Shown piece after piece: positions 51,746-59,830 of a stretch of DNA of 64,000 bases; position 1 is the first letter of the stretch; the number at the start of each line of letters is the position of its first letter. Position numbers and translations under genes: made by a program. Source of the stretch: CAYRXM01 sp964449465 (lineage in GTDB: Bacteria; Chloroflexota; Anaerolineae; JAFGEY01); contig CAYVBK010000017.1 in NCBI GenBank assembly GCA_964449465.1, forward strand, positions 37,190 to 101,189. Direction: 5' to 3'. Below the pieces are notes generated by a model. It did no database searches. It had not been told where the DNA came from and saw only the letters and a list, made by a program, of their open reading frames with translations.

Positions 51746-54316
51746 CTAACGCGGGCCGCCCCAGATGATCAAGCCGGTCTCAAAGGGGTTGACCTGATCA
51801 ACATGGCTAGGGACAATGCGGATCGTGAACCCATGTCGGCCGCTGGAATGGCTGACCACGCTTCCCACAAAAGCATAGACGCACTCTTTGCCATTGCGTT
51901 CGCCGCGCATCTCGATGATTTGGGGCGTCACAATCTCGCCGTCGGCGTTGACCGGACCAAAGTACAGGTCTACACGCACGTCTTCGGGGACAAGCTGTCC
52001 CAAATAGATTTCGGCCCATACACTGCAGGGTACATTGACCTGGGTTTCGCTGATCACATCCGATTCGACGTTCTGGATGCGCACCTGTCCCCACTTTTCA
52101 TAGATGCGCTTTTTCCATTCGACAAACGAGCGCAGAGCAACCGTATTTTGAGAGAGCAGTTTTTGGTAGCGGATGCTGGCCGGGATATAGTATTTTTCGG
52201 TATATTCTTGCAACATGCGGTGCGTGTTAAAGATGGGGCAAATCGCCATCATAGAGGCTTTCATGCGCGCGATCCAGCCACGTGGCAGGCCATCTGCACC
52301 ATGGTCGTAAAACAGCGGTACTACTTCTCTTTCTAGCAGGTTATAGATGGCGTTGGATTCGATGTGATCCTGGAGATTGAAATCGTCGTATACCTCGCCG
52401 CTGCCAATAGCCCAGCCAATTTCCGATGCATAGATCTCGTCCCACCAACCATCCAGAATGCTCATATTGAGGACACCATTGGCGGCTGCTTTCATACCGC
52501 TGGTGCCACTGGCCTCGTGGGGGCGGGTGGGGGTGTTGAGCCATACATCAACGCCCTGCACCAGGTAACGAGCCAGGTTCATATCATAGTTTTCCAAAAA
52601 GACCAGCCGCGAACGCAATTCGGGGCGGCGGGCTATATGCACAACTTGACGGATCAACTCTTTGCCGGGATTGTCTTCGGGATGGGCTTTGCCGGCAAAA
52701 ATGATCTGCACCGGACGATCGCGGTTGTTCAATATCTGAATCAGACGGTCAGGGTCGCGGAAAATCAGGGTGGCCCGCTTGTAGGTGGCAAAACGGCGGG
52801 CAAAGCCGATGGTCAAGGCGTTGGGGTCCAGCACTTCATCGGCAGCCAGCAGTTCGGCCTTGGATGCACCGCGTCGGGCCAACTGTTCATGTAATTTGCG
52901 GCGCACAAAAGCCACCATACGCTCGCGGCGGCGTTCGTGGGTGTTCCACAGCTCGGCGCTGGGGATACGTTCCACGCGGCTCCACAAATCAGAGTCGGCG
53001 GGCGTTTGCCGCCAGCGCGGCCCCAGGTATCGCTCAAAAAGGCCGGCAATATCGCCCGATATCCATGACTGATGATGGATGCCGTTCGTGACCGAGCCGA
53101 TAGGAATCTCTTCGGGCGGCGTGCCGGGCCAAACGCCTTGCCACATTTTGCGTGACACTCGTCCGTGCAGCTTGCTGACGCCGTTTGAATAGGCGGCCAG
53201 GCGCAATGCCAGAATCGCCATACAGAATGGTTCGTAAGGGTCGTTGGGGTTTTGTCGTCCCATCGCCATAAACTGGTCGTGATTGATGCCCAATTCGGCA
53301 TAGGCATGGCCCCAATAGTGGCCGATCAGGTCAGACGGAAAGCGGTCGATGCCAGCCGGCACCGGTGTATGAGTGGTAAAGACCAGCCCGGCGCGGGCCT
53401 GCTCACGAGCCTGGTCAAAGGTCAGACCGTGCTGCTTGATCAATATACGGATGCGCTCAATGGCCAGGAATGCCGAGTGGCCTTCATTCATGTGGTAGAC
53501 GATCGGGTTAACCCCCATGGCCTGCAAGGCGCGCATGCCGCCTACGCCCAGGATCAGTTCTTGCTTGAGGCGCATGTCCAGGTCGCCGCCGTACAGTTGA
53601 TCGGTGATGTCTTGATCGGTAGGGTTATTCTGGGGAATGTTGGTATCCAACAGATAGAGCTGTACTCGCCCTACATCAACGCGCCAGATTTGGGCAAAGA
53701 CCTCTCGCCCCGGAAATGTGACCTGCACCAAAATGGGCGTGCCATCTGAACTGCGCTCCAGTTCCAATGGCATGTTGAAAAAATCATTTTCGGGATAGCT
53801 TTCTTGCTGCCACCCGTCGGCATTGAGGTATTGGCGAAAATATCCCTTTTGATACAACAGTCCCACACCGACAAGTGGAATGCCCAAGTCACTGGCCGAT
53901 TTCAAGTGATCGCCGGCTAACACACCCAAGCCACCGGCATAGATACGCAGCGAATCGGTAATGCCAAATTCAAGCGAAAAATAGGCTACCAGAGCCTCAT
54001 TGTTATCTTGGTCAAATTCACGGGTGAACCAGACCTTGCGATTCATATATCGGTCCATACGCTGTACAGCCCGTTCGATCTGACTCATAAAGCTGTCGTC
54101 GGCGGATAGCTCGTCAAAGGTTTCTTGTTTGATCTGTCCCAACATTAATACCGGATTGTGTTGAGAGGCCTCCCACAAATCGGGATCTAGCCGACTGAAC
54201 AGAGCAATGGTTTCGTGATCCCAGCACCACAGCAGATTGTTAGCCAACATTTTGAGGGGTTCTAGTGCCGGCGGCAGAGAGGGGGTAACGGTGAATGTAT
54301 AAATCGGACGCATCAT
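51746..54316 (-). CDS. alpha-glucan (glycogen) phosphorylase
   Basis: 856 residues. Releases glucose-1-phosphate from glycogen or maltodextrins. The N-terminus LPPALEPLKMLANNLLWCWD and the length identify the TIGR02094 phosphorylase group. Seen are YFSLEFGI...YAGGLGVLAGDHLKSASDLG, VYHMNEGHSAF, THTPVPAG, GFARRFATYKRA, and the PLP-binding segment EASGTSGMKAAANG with the lysine near residue 610. AAGGAG precedes the ATG. It lies 92 bp upstream of the kinase gene with no terminator between, so it may be co-transcribed with it. Confidence 0.95.
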   Translation of the reverse strand: MMRPIYTFTVTPSLPPALEPLKMLANNLLWCWDHETIALFSRLDPDLWEASQHNPVLMLGQIKQETFDELSADDSFMSQIERAVQRMDRYMNRKVWFTREFDQDNNEALVAYFSLEFGITDSLRIYAGGLGVLAGDHLKSASDLGIPLVGVGLLYQKGYFRQYLNADGWQQESYPENDFFNMPLELERSSDGTPILVQVTFPGREVFAQIWRVDVGRVQLYLLDTNIPQNNPTDQDITDQLYGGDLDMRLKQELILGVGGMRALQAMGVNPIVYHMNEGHSAFLAIERIRILIKQHGLTFDQAREQARAGLVFTTHTPVPAGIDRFPSDLIGHYWGHAYAELGINHDQFMAMGRQNPNDPYEPFCMAILALRLAAYSNGVSKLHGRVSRKMWQGVWPGTPPEEIPIGSVTNGIHHQSWISGDIAGLFERYLGPRWRQTPADSDLWSRVERIPSAELWNTHERRRERMVAFVRRKLHEQLARRGASKAELLAADEVLDPNALTIGFARRFATYKRATLIFRDPDRLIQILNNRDRPVQIIFAGKAHPEDNPGKELIRQVVHIARRPELRSRLVFLENYDMNLARYLVQGVDVWLNTPTRPHEASGTSGMKAAANGVLNMSILDGWWDEIYASEIGWAIGSGEVYDDFNLQDHIESNAIYNLLEREVVPLFYDHGADGLPRGWIARMKASMMAICPIFNTHRMLQEYTEKYYIPASIRYQKLLSQNTVALRSFVEWKKRIYEKWGQVRIQNVESDVISETQVNVPCSVWAEIYLGQLVPEDVRVDLYFGPVNADGEIVTPQIIEMRGERNGKECVYAFVGSVVSHSSGRHGFTIRIVPSHVDQVNPFETGLIIWGGPR

Positions 54317-54410
54317 TTACTCCTTTCCAGTATAGGCACAATCACAATGGCCTGTGTTGCCTATTCACTATATCACAATCGAAACCAAGCGTCAAGAAGG
54401 CCTGTCAACC

Positions 54411-54562
54411 GGGTGTATTTCAGTTCTGGGGCGAACTTTTGAGGAGTCGATCACGCCTCATGCTTGATGATACAGTATGATACGGCATAGAAGCGGCACA
54501 GAGCGTGCTACGTTCCTCAATGTGAATGTCATGTCAAGCTGCCCCCAAACTGAAATGCACCC
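54411..54562. repeat. 152-bp inverted-repeat element (family E)
   Basis: Imperfect 22-bp terminal inverted repeats (54411-54432 and 54541-54562), core ATTTCAGTT..GGGGC, flank about 108 bp of non-coding sequence in the 323-bp divergent gap between glycogen phosphorylase and murJ. No open frame. Related core sequences occur at 24617 and 24755. MITE-like. Confidence 0.7.
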
Positions 54563-54583
54563 CAACCCGCCGTCTCGACCATT

Positions 54584-54611
54584 TTGCGGCTCGGTGTATC
54601 TGAGGTATAAT
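54584..54611 (+). promoter_or_regulatory. putative promoter of murJ
   Basis: TTGCGG (54584-54589), 16-bp spacer, TATAAT (54606-54611), 28 bp ahead of the ATG. Confidence 0.55.
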
Positions 54612-54639
54612 CGCTGATCATTCAATCCAGGCAGGTGCT

Positions 54640-56229
54640 ATGCCCGATCAATTTTTTGTTACTCAAAAACAGGTTGCGCGTTCAGCGGTCATCGTTTCGC
54701 TGGGCAATGTCTTGAGCCGCGTGGTGGGGCTGGCGCGCGGCATTGTCAACTCGAACTTGTTTGGCGCGCATGGCCCCATTTTGGCTTTTACGGCCGCCGA
54801 GATCGTGCCGCGCCGCTTCTATGAATTGCTGGTGGGCGGCATGATCACTTCGGCATTGGTGCCGACTCTGAGTGAATTTGCCGCCCAAGACGATCATGAC
54901 GAATTGTGGCGGTTGGGCAGCTTGCTTCTGACCCTGGCGATGGTGGGGCTGGGCAGCATTGTGTTGGTGCTGCAATGGATTGCCCCCTGGATCACCCGCA
55001 TCCTGGTCGGTGGATTTGATGCTGCTTTACAGGCCGAAACCACTCGTCTGTTGCGGATCGTGCTGTGGGGCATTTTGTTTTTGGGGTTGTCGGGCTTGAC
55101 GACATCACTGTGCCAGGCTTTGCAGCGGTTCACTCTGCCGGCACTCACAACAGCGATGTTCAATGTGGTGATGGTGGTGACCGCGCTGATGTTGGGGCCG
55201 CGTTGGGGCGTATCCGGCCTGGCAGTGGGGCTGGTGGCGGGGGCGGCTCTGCAATTGATCTTGCAGTTACCAGCTCTGCGTGATATGCGATTTCGCCCAT
55301 CGTTGCAACTCGATCACCCGGCCCTGCGCCGCATCTTGTATTTGTATTTGCCCATTGTTTTGGGCATGATTCCCAACGAGTTGGGCATCGTCCTCGACCG
55401 CAATCTGGCTTCGCGAGTAGGCAACAGCATGGCGATTATGGATTATGCCACTCTGTTGCGACAATTTCCTTTAGGGTTGGTTTCGATGGCTGTCTCGACG
55501 GCTATTTTGCCTGCATTGGCTCGCCAATCTGCGCTGGAACGTGGTGCCGGCTCGACTGCATTTCGAGAGACATTATCGGGCGGACTGCGGATGGTCTTGC
55601 TGCTGACAATGCCGGCGGTGGCGCTGCTTGGGGTGCTGGCCGGGCCGGTTGTGGCCTTGATCTTTGAGCATGGCGAGTTTGGTCCGGCCGATACGCTGCA
55701 GGTGGCTCTGGCCTTGCGACATTATTTGCTCGGCCTGGTGTTTGCCGCCGTGGATCAACCGCTGGTCTTTGCCTTTTATGCGCGTCAAGACACGATGACA
55801 CCGGCGGCAGTTGGGGTGATCGGCGTGGTCTTGTATACGCTGGTGGCTGTGCCGACAGTCGGCTCGCTGGGGATGGTAGGGTTGATTCTGGCTAACAATG
55901 TGCAACTGGCCGGACATACGCTGATCATGCTGGTTTTGTTTTGGCGGCGGGTAGGTTCATTGGGCCAATTCGGACTTGGCAAGATGCTGTTGCAAACCCT
56001 TGTCGCGTCTGGCGTGATGGGCGGAATAGTGTATGCGCTGGCCGGCTGGCTGACTCGCTGGCTGCCGCTGGTCGGGCGGCCAGGCTGGGCTGTGGTGGTC
56101 GGTGTGTCTGGCTGTGTTGGGGGCAGTATTTATCTGGCCTTGTGCGCCTGGATGCGGGTGCCCGAATTGACCTGGTTGTGGCGGTGGTTTTGGCAGTTGG
56201 CGGCGAGAGTGAGATCATGGAGCAATTGA
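54640..56229 (+). CDS. murJ: MurJ/MviN-type lipid II flippase
   Basis: 529 residues, about 14 membrane segments of the MOP/MATE-like fold. The N-terminal SLGNVLSRVVGLARGIVNSNLFG, GGMITSALVPTLSE and FALPAL-like FTLPALTTAMFNVVM segments match MurJ. It moves lipid-linked peptidoglycan precursor across the membrane. A paralogue role with another polyprenol-linked glycan is possible, as these genomes often carry more than one. It overlaps rsmG by 13 bp. Confidence 0.9.
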   Translation: MPDQFFVTQKQVARSAVIVSLGNVLSRVVGLARGIVNSNLFGAHGPILAFTAAEIVPRRFYELLVGGMITSALVPTLSEFAAQDDHDELWRLGSLLLTLAMVGLGSIVLVLQWIAPWITRILVGGFDAALQAETTRLLRIVLWGILFLGLSGLTTSLCQALQRFTLPALTTAMFNVVMVVTALMLGPRWGVSGLAVGLVAGAALQLILQLPALRDMRFRPSLQLDHPALRRILYLYLPIVLGMIPNELGIVLDRNLASRVGNSMAIMDYATLLRQFPLGLVSMAVSTAILPALARQSALERGAGSTAFRETLSGGLRMVLLLTMPAVALLGVLAGPVVALIFEHGEFGPADTLQVALALRHYLLGLVFAAVDQPLVFAFYARQDTMTPAAVGVIGVVLYTLVAVPTVGSLGMVGLILANNVQLAGHTLIMLVLFWRRVGSLGQFGLGKMLLQTLVASGVMGGIVYALAGWLTRWLPLVGRPGWAVVVGVSGCVGGSIYLALCAWMRVPELTWLWRWFWQLAARVRSWSN

Positions 56230-56966
56230 TCAATGGGGCGCGTCACTTGGGGCTGACGCTCAGCGAAAAACAGATCAAGTCGTTTCAGACTTTGTACGAA
56301 ACCCTGGTCGAGTGGAATCAGCGCTTCAATTTGACGGCTGTGACCGAATATGAGCAGGTACAAATTCGCCATTTCCTTGATTCTCTAAGCTGTCTGCTGG
56401 CTTTTAGGCATCGCCCGGCAGCGCCAACCGGTACTGTGTTATCGTGCATTGACGTAGGAAGCGGCGCCGGCTTTCCAGGCATCCCGCTCAAGATATATTG
56501 CCCCAACCTCAAGGTAGTGCTGCTCGAGGCAACGGGAAAAAAGGTAGATTTTTTGACCCATGTGGTCAACGGTCTGGGGCTGAAAAACATGACTCCGCTC
56601 AAGGGCCGGGCCGAAGAGGTGGCTCTGGATGTCGCACACCGTGAGCAGTACGATATGGTATTTGCCCGCGCAGTCGCCGAACTGCCCATTCTGGTCGAAT
56701 ACACCCTGCCCTTTTGTCGCATCGGCGGCTGCGTGGTGGCACAAAAAGGCAGTTCGGCGCAAGAAGAGATTCAGACCGCCGGATATGCCATCTCATTGTT
56801 GGGCGGGCAATTGCGCAAAGTCGTTCCGGTCGAACTGTTGGGTCTGGCCGAGGAGCGCAATCTGGTATTGATTGACAAAATAGCCAGCACCCCGCCACAA
56901 TACCCACGTCGGCCTGGCATGCCGGCCAAACGTCCCCTCAAAGCGCCGACTCCCAAATCGGTTTGA
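56217..56966 (+). CDS. rsmG: 16S rRNA (guanine(527)-N7)-methyltransferase
   Basis: 249 residues from ATG 56217, overlapping the murJ stop. Family features: FQTLYETLVEWNQRFNLTAV and HFLDSLSCL near the N-terminus, the SAM site DVGSGAGFPGIPLKI (about residues 81-95), VLLEATGKKVDFL and the FARAVAELPILVEY segment. It methylates G527 of 16S rRNA. It is not beside parA/parB or mnmG here. Confidence 0.95.
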   Translation: MEQLINGARHLGLTLSEKQIKSFQTLYETLVEWNQRFNLTAVTEYEQVQIRHFLDSLSCLLAFRHRPAAPTGTVLSCIDVGSGAGFPGIPLKIYCPNLKVVLLEATGKKVDFLTHVVNGLGLKNMTPLKGRAEEVALDVAHREQYDMVFARAVAELPILVEYTLPFCRIGGCVVAQKGSSAQEEIQTAGYAISLLGGQLRKVVPVELLGLAEERNLVLIDKIASTPPQYPRRPGMPAKRPLKAPTPKSV

Positions 56967-57030
56967 CCTGATCTGAAAATAGCTCCTGCTGAGGGGGCGT
57001 TGCAAAACAACGCAGTCGCAAAACAACGCC

Positions 57031-57056
57031 AGTTTGGCACGAGGGCGTGCCAAACT
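57031..57056. repeat. palindrome between rsmG and the methyltransferase
   Basis: AGTTTGGCAC and GTGCCAAACT form a 10-bp stem around GAGGGC. No U-run follows. The core GGCACGAGGGCGTGCC is shared with 24717-24732, so it is probably another dispersed repeat. Confidence 0.5.
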
Positions 57057-57148
57057 CATCGATGGGCATTTTCATGTTTGGTGGTGTGCGAGAATTGCAC
57101 ATGATGACTTCTCGGTGTTTCACGTTTTACAAAATTTGCGAGGATACA

Positions 57149-58054
57149 TTGAGCGAATCCTTACCTTCGGTTCCACCCATTTGTGACTATGAAGGGTCCG
57201 ATTATCAGACTCGCTTTTGGCAAAATCAAGGGCGGGAATATGAAGACCTGGTAGAGCGGATTGCCATTCGCCACCTGCTGCCCCGCCAGGGCCGGCGGCT
57301 GCTTGAAATCGGCGCCGGGTTTGGGCGGCTGGCCGATATGTATTCGGGCTATGAGCGGGTGGTCTTGCTGGATTATTCCAAATCGTTACTGCGCCAGGCC
57401 CAGGCGCGGCTGGGGCGGAATGAGCGGTATTGCTATGTGGCAGCCAACGTATATCAGCTTCCTCTGCAGGCCGGGCAGTTTGATGCGGTGTCTATGGTGC
57501 GGGTGATCCATCACCTGGCCGACGTGCCGCGTGCTTTGGCCCAGATTTGGCATGTCTTGGTCCCCGGCGGGACGTTTTTGCTCGAGTTTGCCAGCAAATT
57601 CCATCTCAAATCCATCCTGCGCTATGCGCTGCGCCGACAGACATGGTCGCCTTTTGACCTGCCCCCAATTGAATTTGTTCCTCTCAACTTTGATTTCCAC
57701 CCGCGCTGGATGCGTCAGCAATTGATGATGCAGGGTTTTACTGTCCAACGGGTGCGCGCCCTGTCTCATCTGAGGGTGGCCTGGCTGAAACGGGTCATTC
57801 CGGCTCGCCTGCTGGCCTGGATAGACGGTTTGCTACAGCCCGCCGGTATGTGGTGGCCCTGCGCGCCCAGCCTGATACTGCGCGCTGTTCGTCCTGTCGG
57901 CGGACAGAGTATGCAGGCCGTACCGGATCATCTGGAATTTGCCTGCCCGATCTGCCACAGCCATCTGACACAGCAGAACGGCATCGAGATGCATTGCGCA
58001 ACGTGTCAACGTGCCTGGCCCATTAACGATGGCATTTATGATTTCAAGACATAA
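57149..58054 (+). CDS. class I SAM-dependent methyltransferase with Trm112-like zinc ribbon
   Basis: 301 residues if started at TTG 57149 (GAGGA ahead); ATG 57101/57104 would add about 15 residues but lacks a ribosome binding site. SAM motif LLEIGAGFGRLADMY (about residues 50-64), the acidic LLDYS and the MVRVIHHLADVPRALAQIWHVLVPGG segment are typical of methyltransferase type 11. The C-terminal 45 residues form a CPICHSHL...CATCQRAWPINDGIYDF ribbon like Trm112/YcaR. The substrate is unknown; glycan or lipid methylation is one option given its distance from other marks. Confidence 0.85.
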   Translation: MSESLPSVPPICDYEGSDYQTRFWQNQGREYEDLVERIAIRHLLPRQGRRLLEIGAGFGRLADMYSGYERVVLLDYSKSLLRQAQARLGRNERYCYVAANVYQLPLQAGQFDAVSMVRVIHHLADVPRALAQIWHVLVPGGTFLLEFASKFHLKSILRYALRRQTWSPFDLPPIEFVPLNFDFHPRWMRQQLMMQGFTVQRVRALSHLRVAWLKRVIPARLLAWIDGLLQPAGMWWPCAPSLILRAVRPVGGQSMQAVPDHLEFACPICHSHLTQQNGIEMHCATCQRAWPINDGIYDFKT

Positions 58055-58171
58055 TGTAGGGCTTACGCAGTTCGCTGGCAGAGTAGACCAAGAACTTTGC
58101 TAAAATATCTGTTTTGATGCCAAAATATTGGTTTCGGCAGGCTCAACCAACGTTTTGCGCAAGTCCTGAAT

Positions 58172-58312
58172 GTAATTACCTACCTTGGGCCCAAAATTAG
58201 CCTTTTGGGTTGTCATTCTAAAGCGCAAAGTGACGAGAAATCTCGTTATACACCGCAAGGAGGGATTCTTTGCGCCTGACGGCAATCGGAATGGCAGTGG
58301 GTAGGTAGTTAC
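58172..58312. repeat. 141-bp inverted-repeat element
   Basis: Thirteen-bp terminal inverted repeats (GTAATTACCTACC at 58172 and GGTAGGTAGTTAC at 58300, one mismatch) in the 596-bp gap before the lipoprotein gene. The interior (with TAAAGCGCAAAGTGACGAG) has only a short, implausible open frame. Confidence 0.6.
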
Positions 58313-58331
58313 GACATAGTCGCCTTAAAGT

Positions 58332-58458
58332 CCGCTGAAAAAGCCTATTTTTACCACAAAGGACACCGAGAACACCAGGGTTTGCAATACTTTGGGTTTT
58401 TAGAAATGCTTTGTGTCCTTTGTGTCTTGGTGGCGGGAGGGTTTTTCAGCACGCTCCT
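58332..58458. repeat. dispersed inverted-repeat element, family A copy 2
   Basis: About 127 bp that aligns end to end, in the same orientation, with 10749-10872 with few differences (small indels plus scattered substitutions by eye). It begins CCGCTGAAAAAGCC and ends TTTTTCAGCACGCTCCT. Confidence 0.88.
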
Positions 58459-58481
58459 TGATCGTTATGGCAAATTGGGGC

Positions 58482-58510
58482 TTGCCAAAAAAACAAAAGG
58501 ATGATATGAT
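58482..58510 (+). promoter_or_regulatory. sigma-70 promoter of the lipoprotein gene
   Basis: TTGCCA (58482-58487), 17-bp spacer, TATGAT (58505-58510); leader of about 135 nt to ATG 58651. Confidence 0.65.
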
Positions 58511-58650
58511 ATACATAACATAATCGGGGGCACCTGATAGTATCTATCCACTCTGATTGATTCGGGACAGGTAATAAATCAATTTTTTGTATTCTGTCCA
58601 TTCACCAGGTTCACCAACATTTACTGACACTCCTGCACAATGGAGGCAAG

Positions 58651-59715
58651 ATGACAAAGCAATCTATTTTTCCTCGATGGTTTATCTGGCTTGGCCTGCT
58701 GGTTCTCATTCCTGGTTTGATCGCCTGTTCTCCATTTGGTGGACAAAAAGCAGCGCCGACAGCGACGCTCCCCCCGCCTCCCACCGAAACGCCCTTGCCA
58801 GTGCTGCCCACTTTGACACCCACACCCAGGCCTGTGGTTGCCACGGCCACCGCCACTGTCGTCGCCGCCGAAGTTCAACCGACCCTGACGCCAACCCCCA
58901 AAGTAGATCAGCCAGCCAATCCGCCGGTCGGTGGCGATGGCGGTGCAGCCAAACCGCCGGTAGCGCCGGTGGTGTATCAAACCGCCACAGTGCCTACCTA
59001 TGGCGAGTTGATCAAAAACGGCAGCTTTGAGGAAGGCTTTGACACTAACGGTGTGCCGAACAACTGGAACACTTTTGACAACGGACGCGCCGTTTATGCC
59101 TGGGGGGACGAGTTGCAACCGGCGCATGTCTCGCATGGACAGCATGCCCAGTTGATGCGCATTATGGGCCCCGGCGAGCCAGACCGCTTTGTGGGCATCT
59201 ATCAGACGGTAGAAGTCGTGGCCGGGCAAACTTATACGCTCTCACTGCATGGCCTGATTCGCGCTTCGACCGCCGGTGACATCAATACCCCTTATGGTCA
59301 TCGGCTGCAATGGGCCGTTGATTTTGAGGGACGCAATTCATGGACGGCTCTGGATACCTGGGCCGAATGGAAAGACACCGGTTGGAACGATGTCCGGCTA
59401 GGCGAAGAACACCCTACGATGGGCGTTTATATCACCCAGATTGTGCCAACATCGGCCAAATTAACTTTGTTTGTGCGCGGCTGGACCAAGTGGCCGATTA
59501 TGGGCAGTGAAGCCAAGTTCTATGTGGATGGCATATCGCTGCAAGGCCCCATCCCCGGCCAGGAAAAGACGGTCACGGTCAGCGCCACCACCAAAAATGT
59601 CGGCAGTGAAGAAATGCCCACGACCGGTGGGACAGCTCTTTGGGTGCCCATTATCGGCGCGGTGCTGGTGTTGGGCGTTGCTTTGTGGGAAATGCGCAAA
59701 TCCTGGAGCCGCTAG
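58651..59715 (+). CDS. lipoprotein with Thr/Pro linker, carbohydrate-binding-like domain and C-terminal anchor
   Basis: 354 residues from ATG 58651 (GGAGG ahead). A lipoprotein signal peptide ends in a lipobox (GLIAC, cysteine at residue 26). Residues 35-110 are a Thr/Pro/Val-rich spacer. Residues 115-305 read as a beta-sandwich (NGSFEEGFDTNGVPNNW... with TYTLSLHG and SEAKFYVDGISL), like carbohydrate-binding modules. The C-terminus has MPTTGG, a membrane helix and a basic RKSWSR end, resembling a sortase-type sorting signal. Both ends would therefore be membrane-attached. Confidence 0.83.
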   Translation: MTKQSIFPRWFIWLGLLVLIPGLIACSPFGGQKAAPTATLPPPPTETPLPVLPTLTPTPRPVVATATATVVAAEVQPTLTPTPKVDQPANPPVGGDGGAAKPPVAPVVYQTATVPTYGELIKNGSFEEGFDTNGVPNNWNTFDNGRAVYAWGDELQPAHVSHGQHAQLMRIMGPGEPDRFVGIYQTVEVVAGQTYTLSLHGLIRASTAGDINTPYGHRLQWAVDFEGRNSWTALDTWAEWKDTGWNDVRLGEEHPTMGVYITQIVPTSAKLTLFVRGWTKWPIMGSEAKFYVDGISLQGPIPGQEKTVTVSATTKNVGSEEMPTTGGTALWVPIIGAVLVLGVALWEMRKSWSR

Positions 59716-59726
59716 GCTGTTTCAAC

Positions 59727-59755
59727 TTGACAAGGATGTCATTTTCACGTATTAT
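59727..59755 (+). promoter_or_regulatory. sigma-70 promoter ahead of dnaN
   Basis: Perfect TTGACA (59727-59732), 17-bp spacer, TATTAT (59750-59755). The predicted start (near 59762) falls at the base of the following terminator-like hairpin. Confidence 0.75.
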
Positions 59756-59766
59756 CTGTTTCACCG

Positions 59767-59799
59767 GCGCGGATGGAGATGCCGTCCGCGCTTTTTTTT
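59767..59799 (+). terminator. intrinsic terminator between lipoprotein gene and dnaN
   Basis: Ten-bp GC-rich stem (59767-59776 with 59782-59791, one G-U pair) followed by eight T residues. It should end the lipoprotein transcript, but it lies downstream of a strong promoter and 32 bp ahead of dnaN. Confidence 0.9.
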
Positions 59800-59830
59800 A
59801 TGGTCATGAATTGAGATAAGGAGGAGATGG

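Noticed and set aside
58100..58285. 61-residue minus-strand frame (FLVTLRFRMT...)
   Set aside because: It lies inside an inverted-repeat element and its translation is the kind that comes from dispersed repeats, not a gene.
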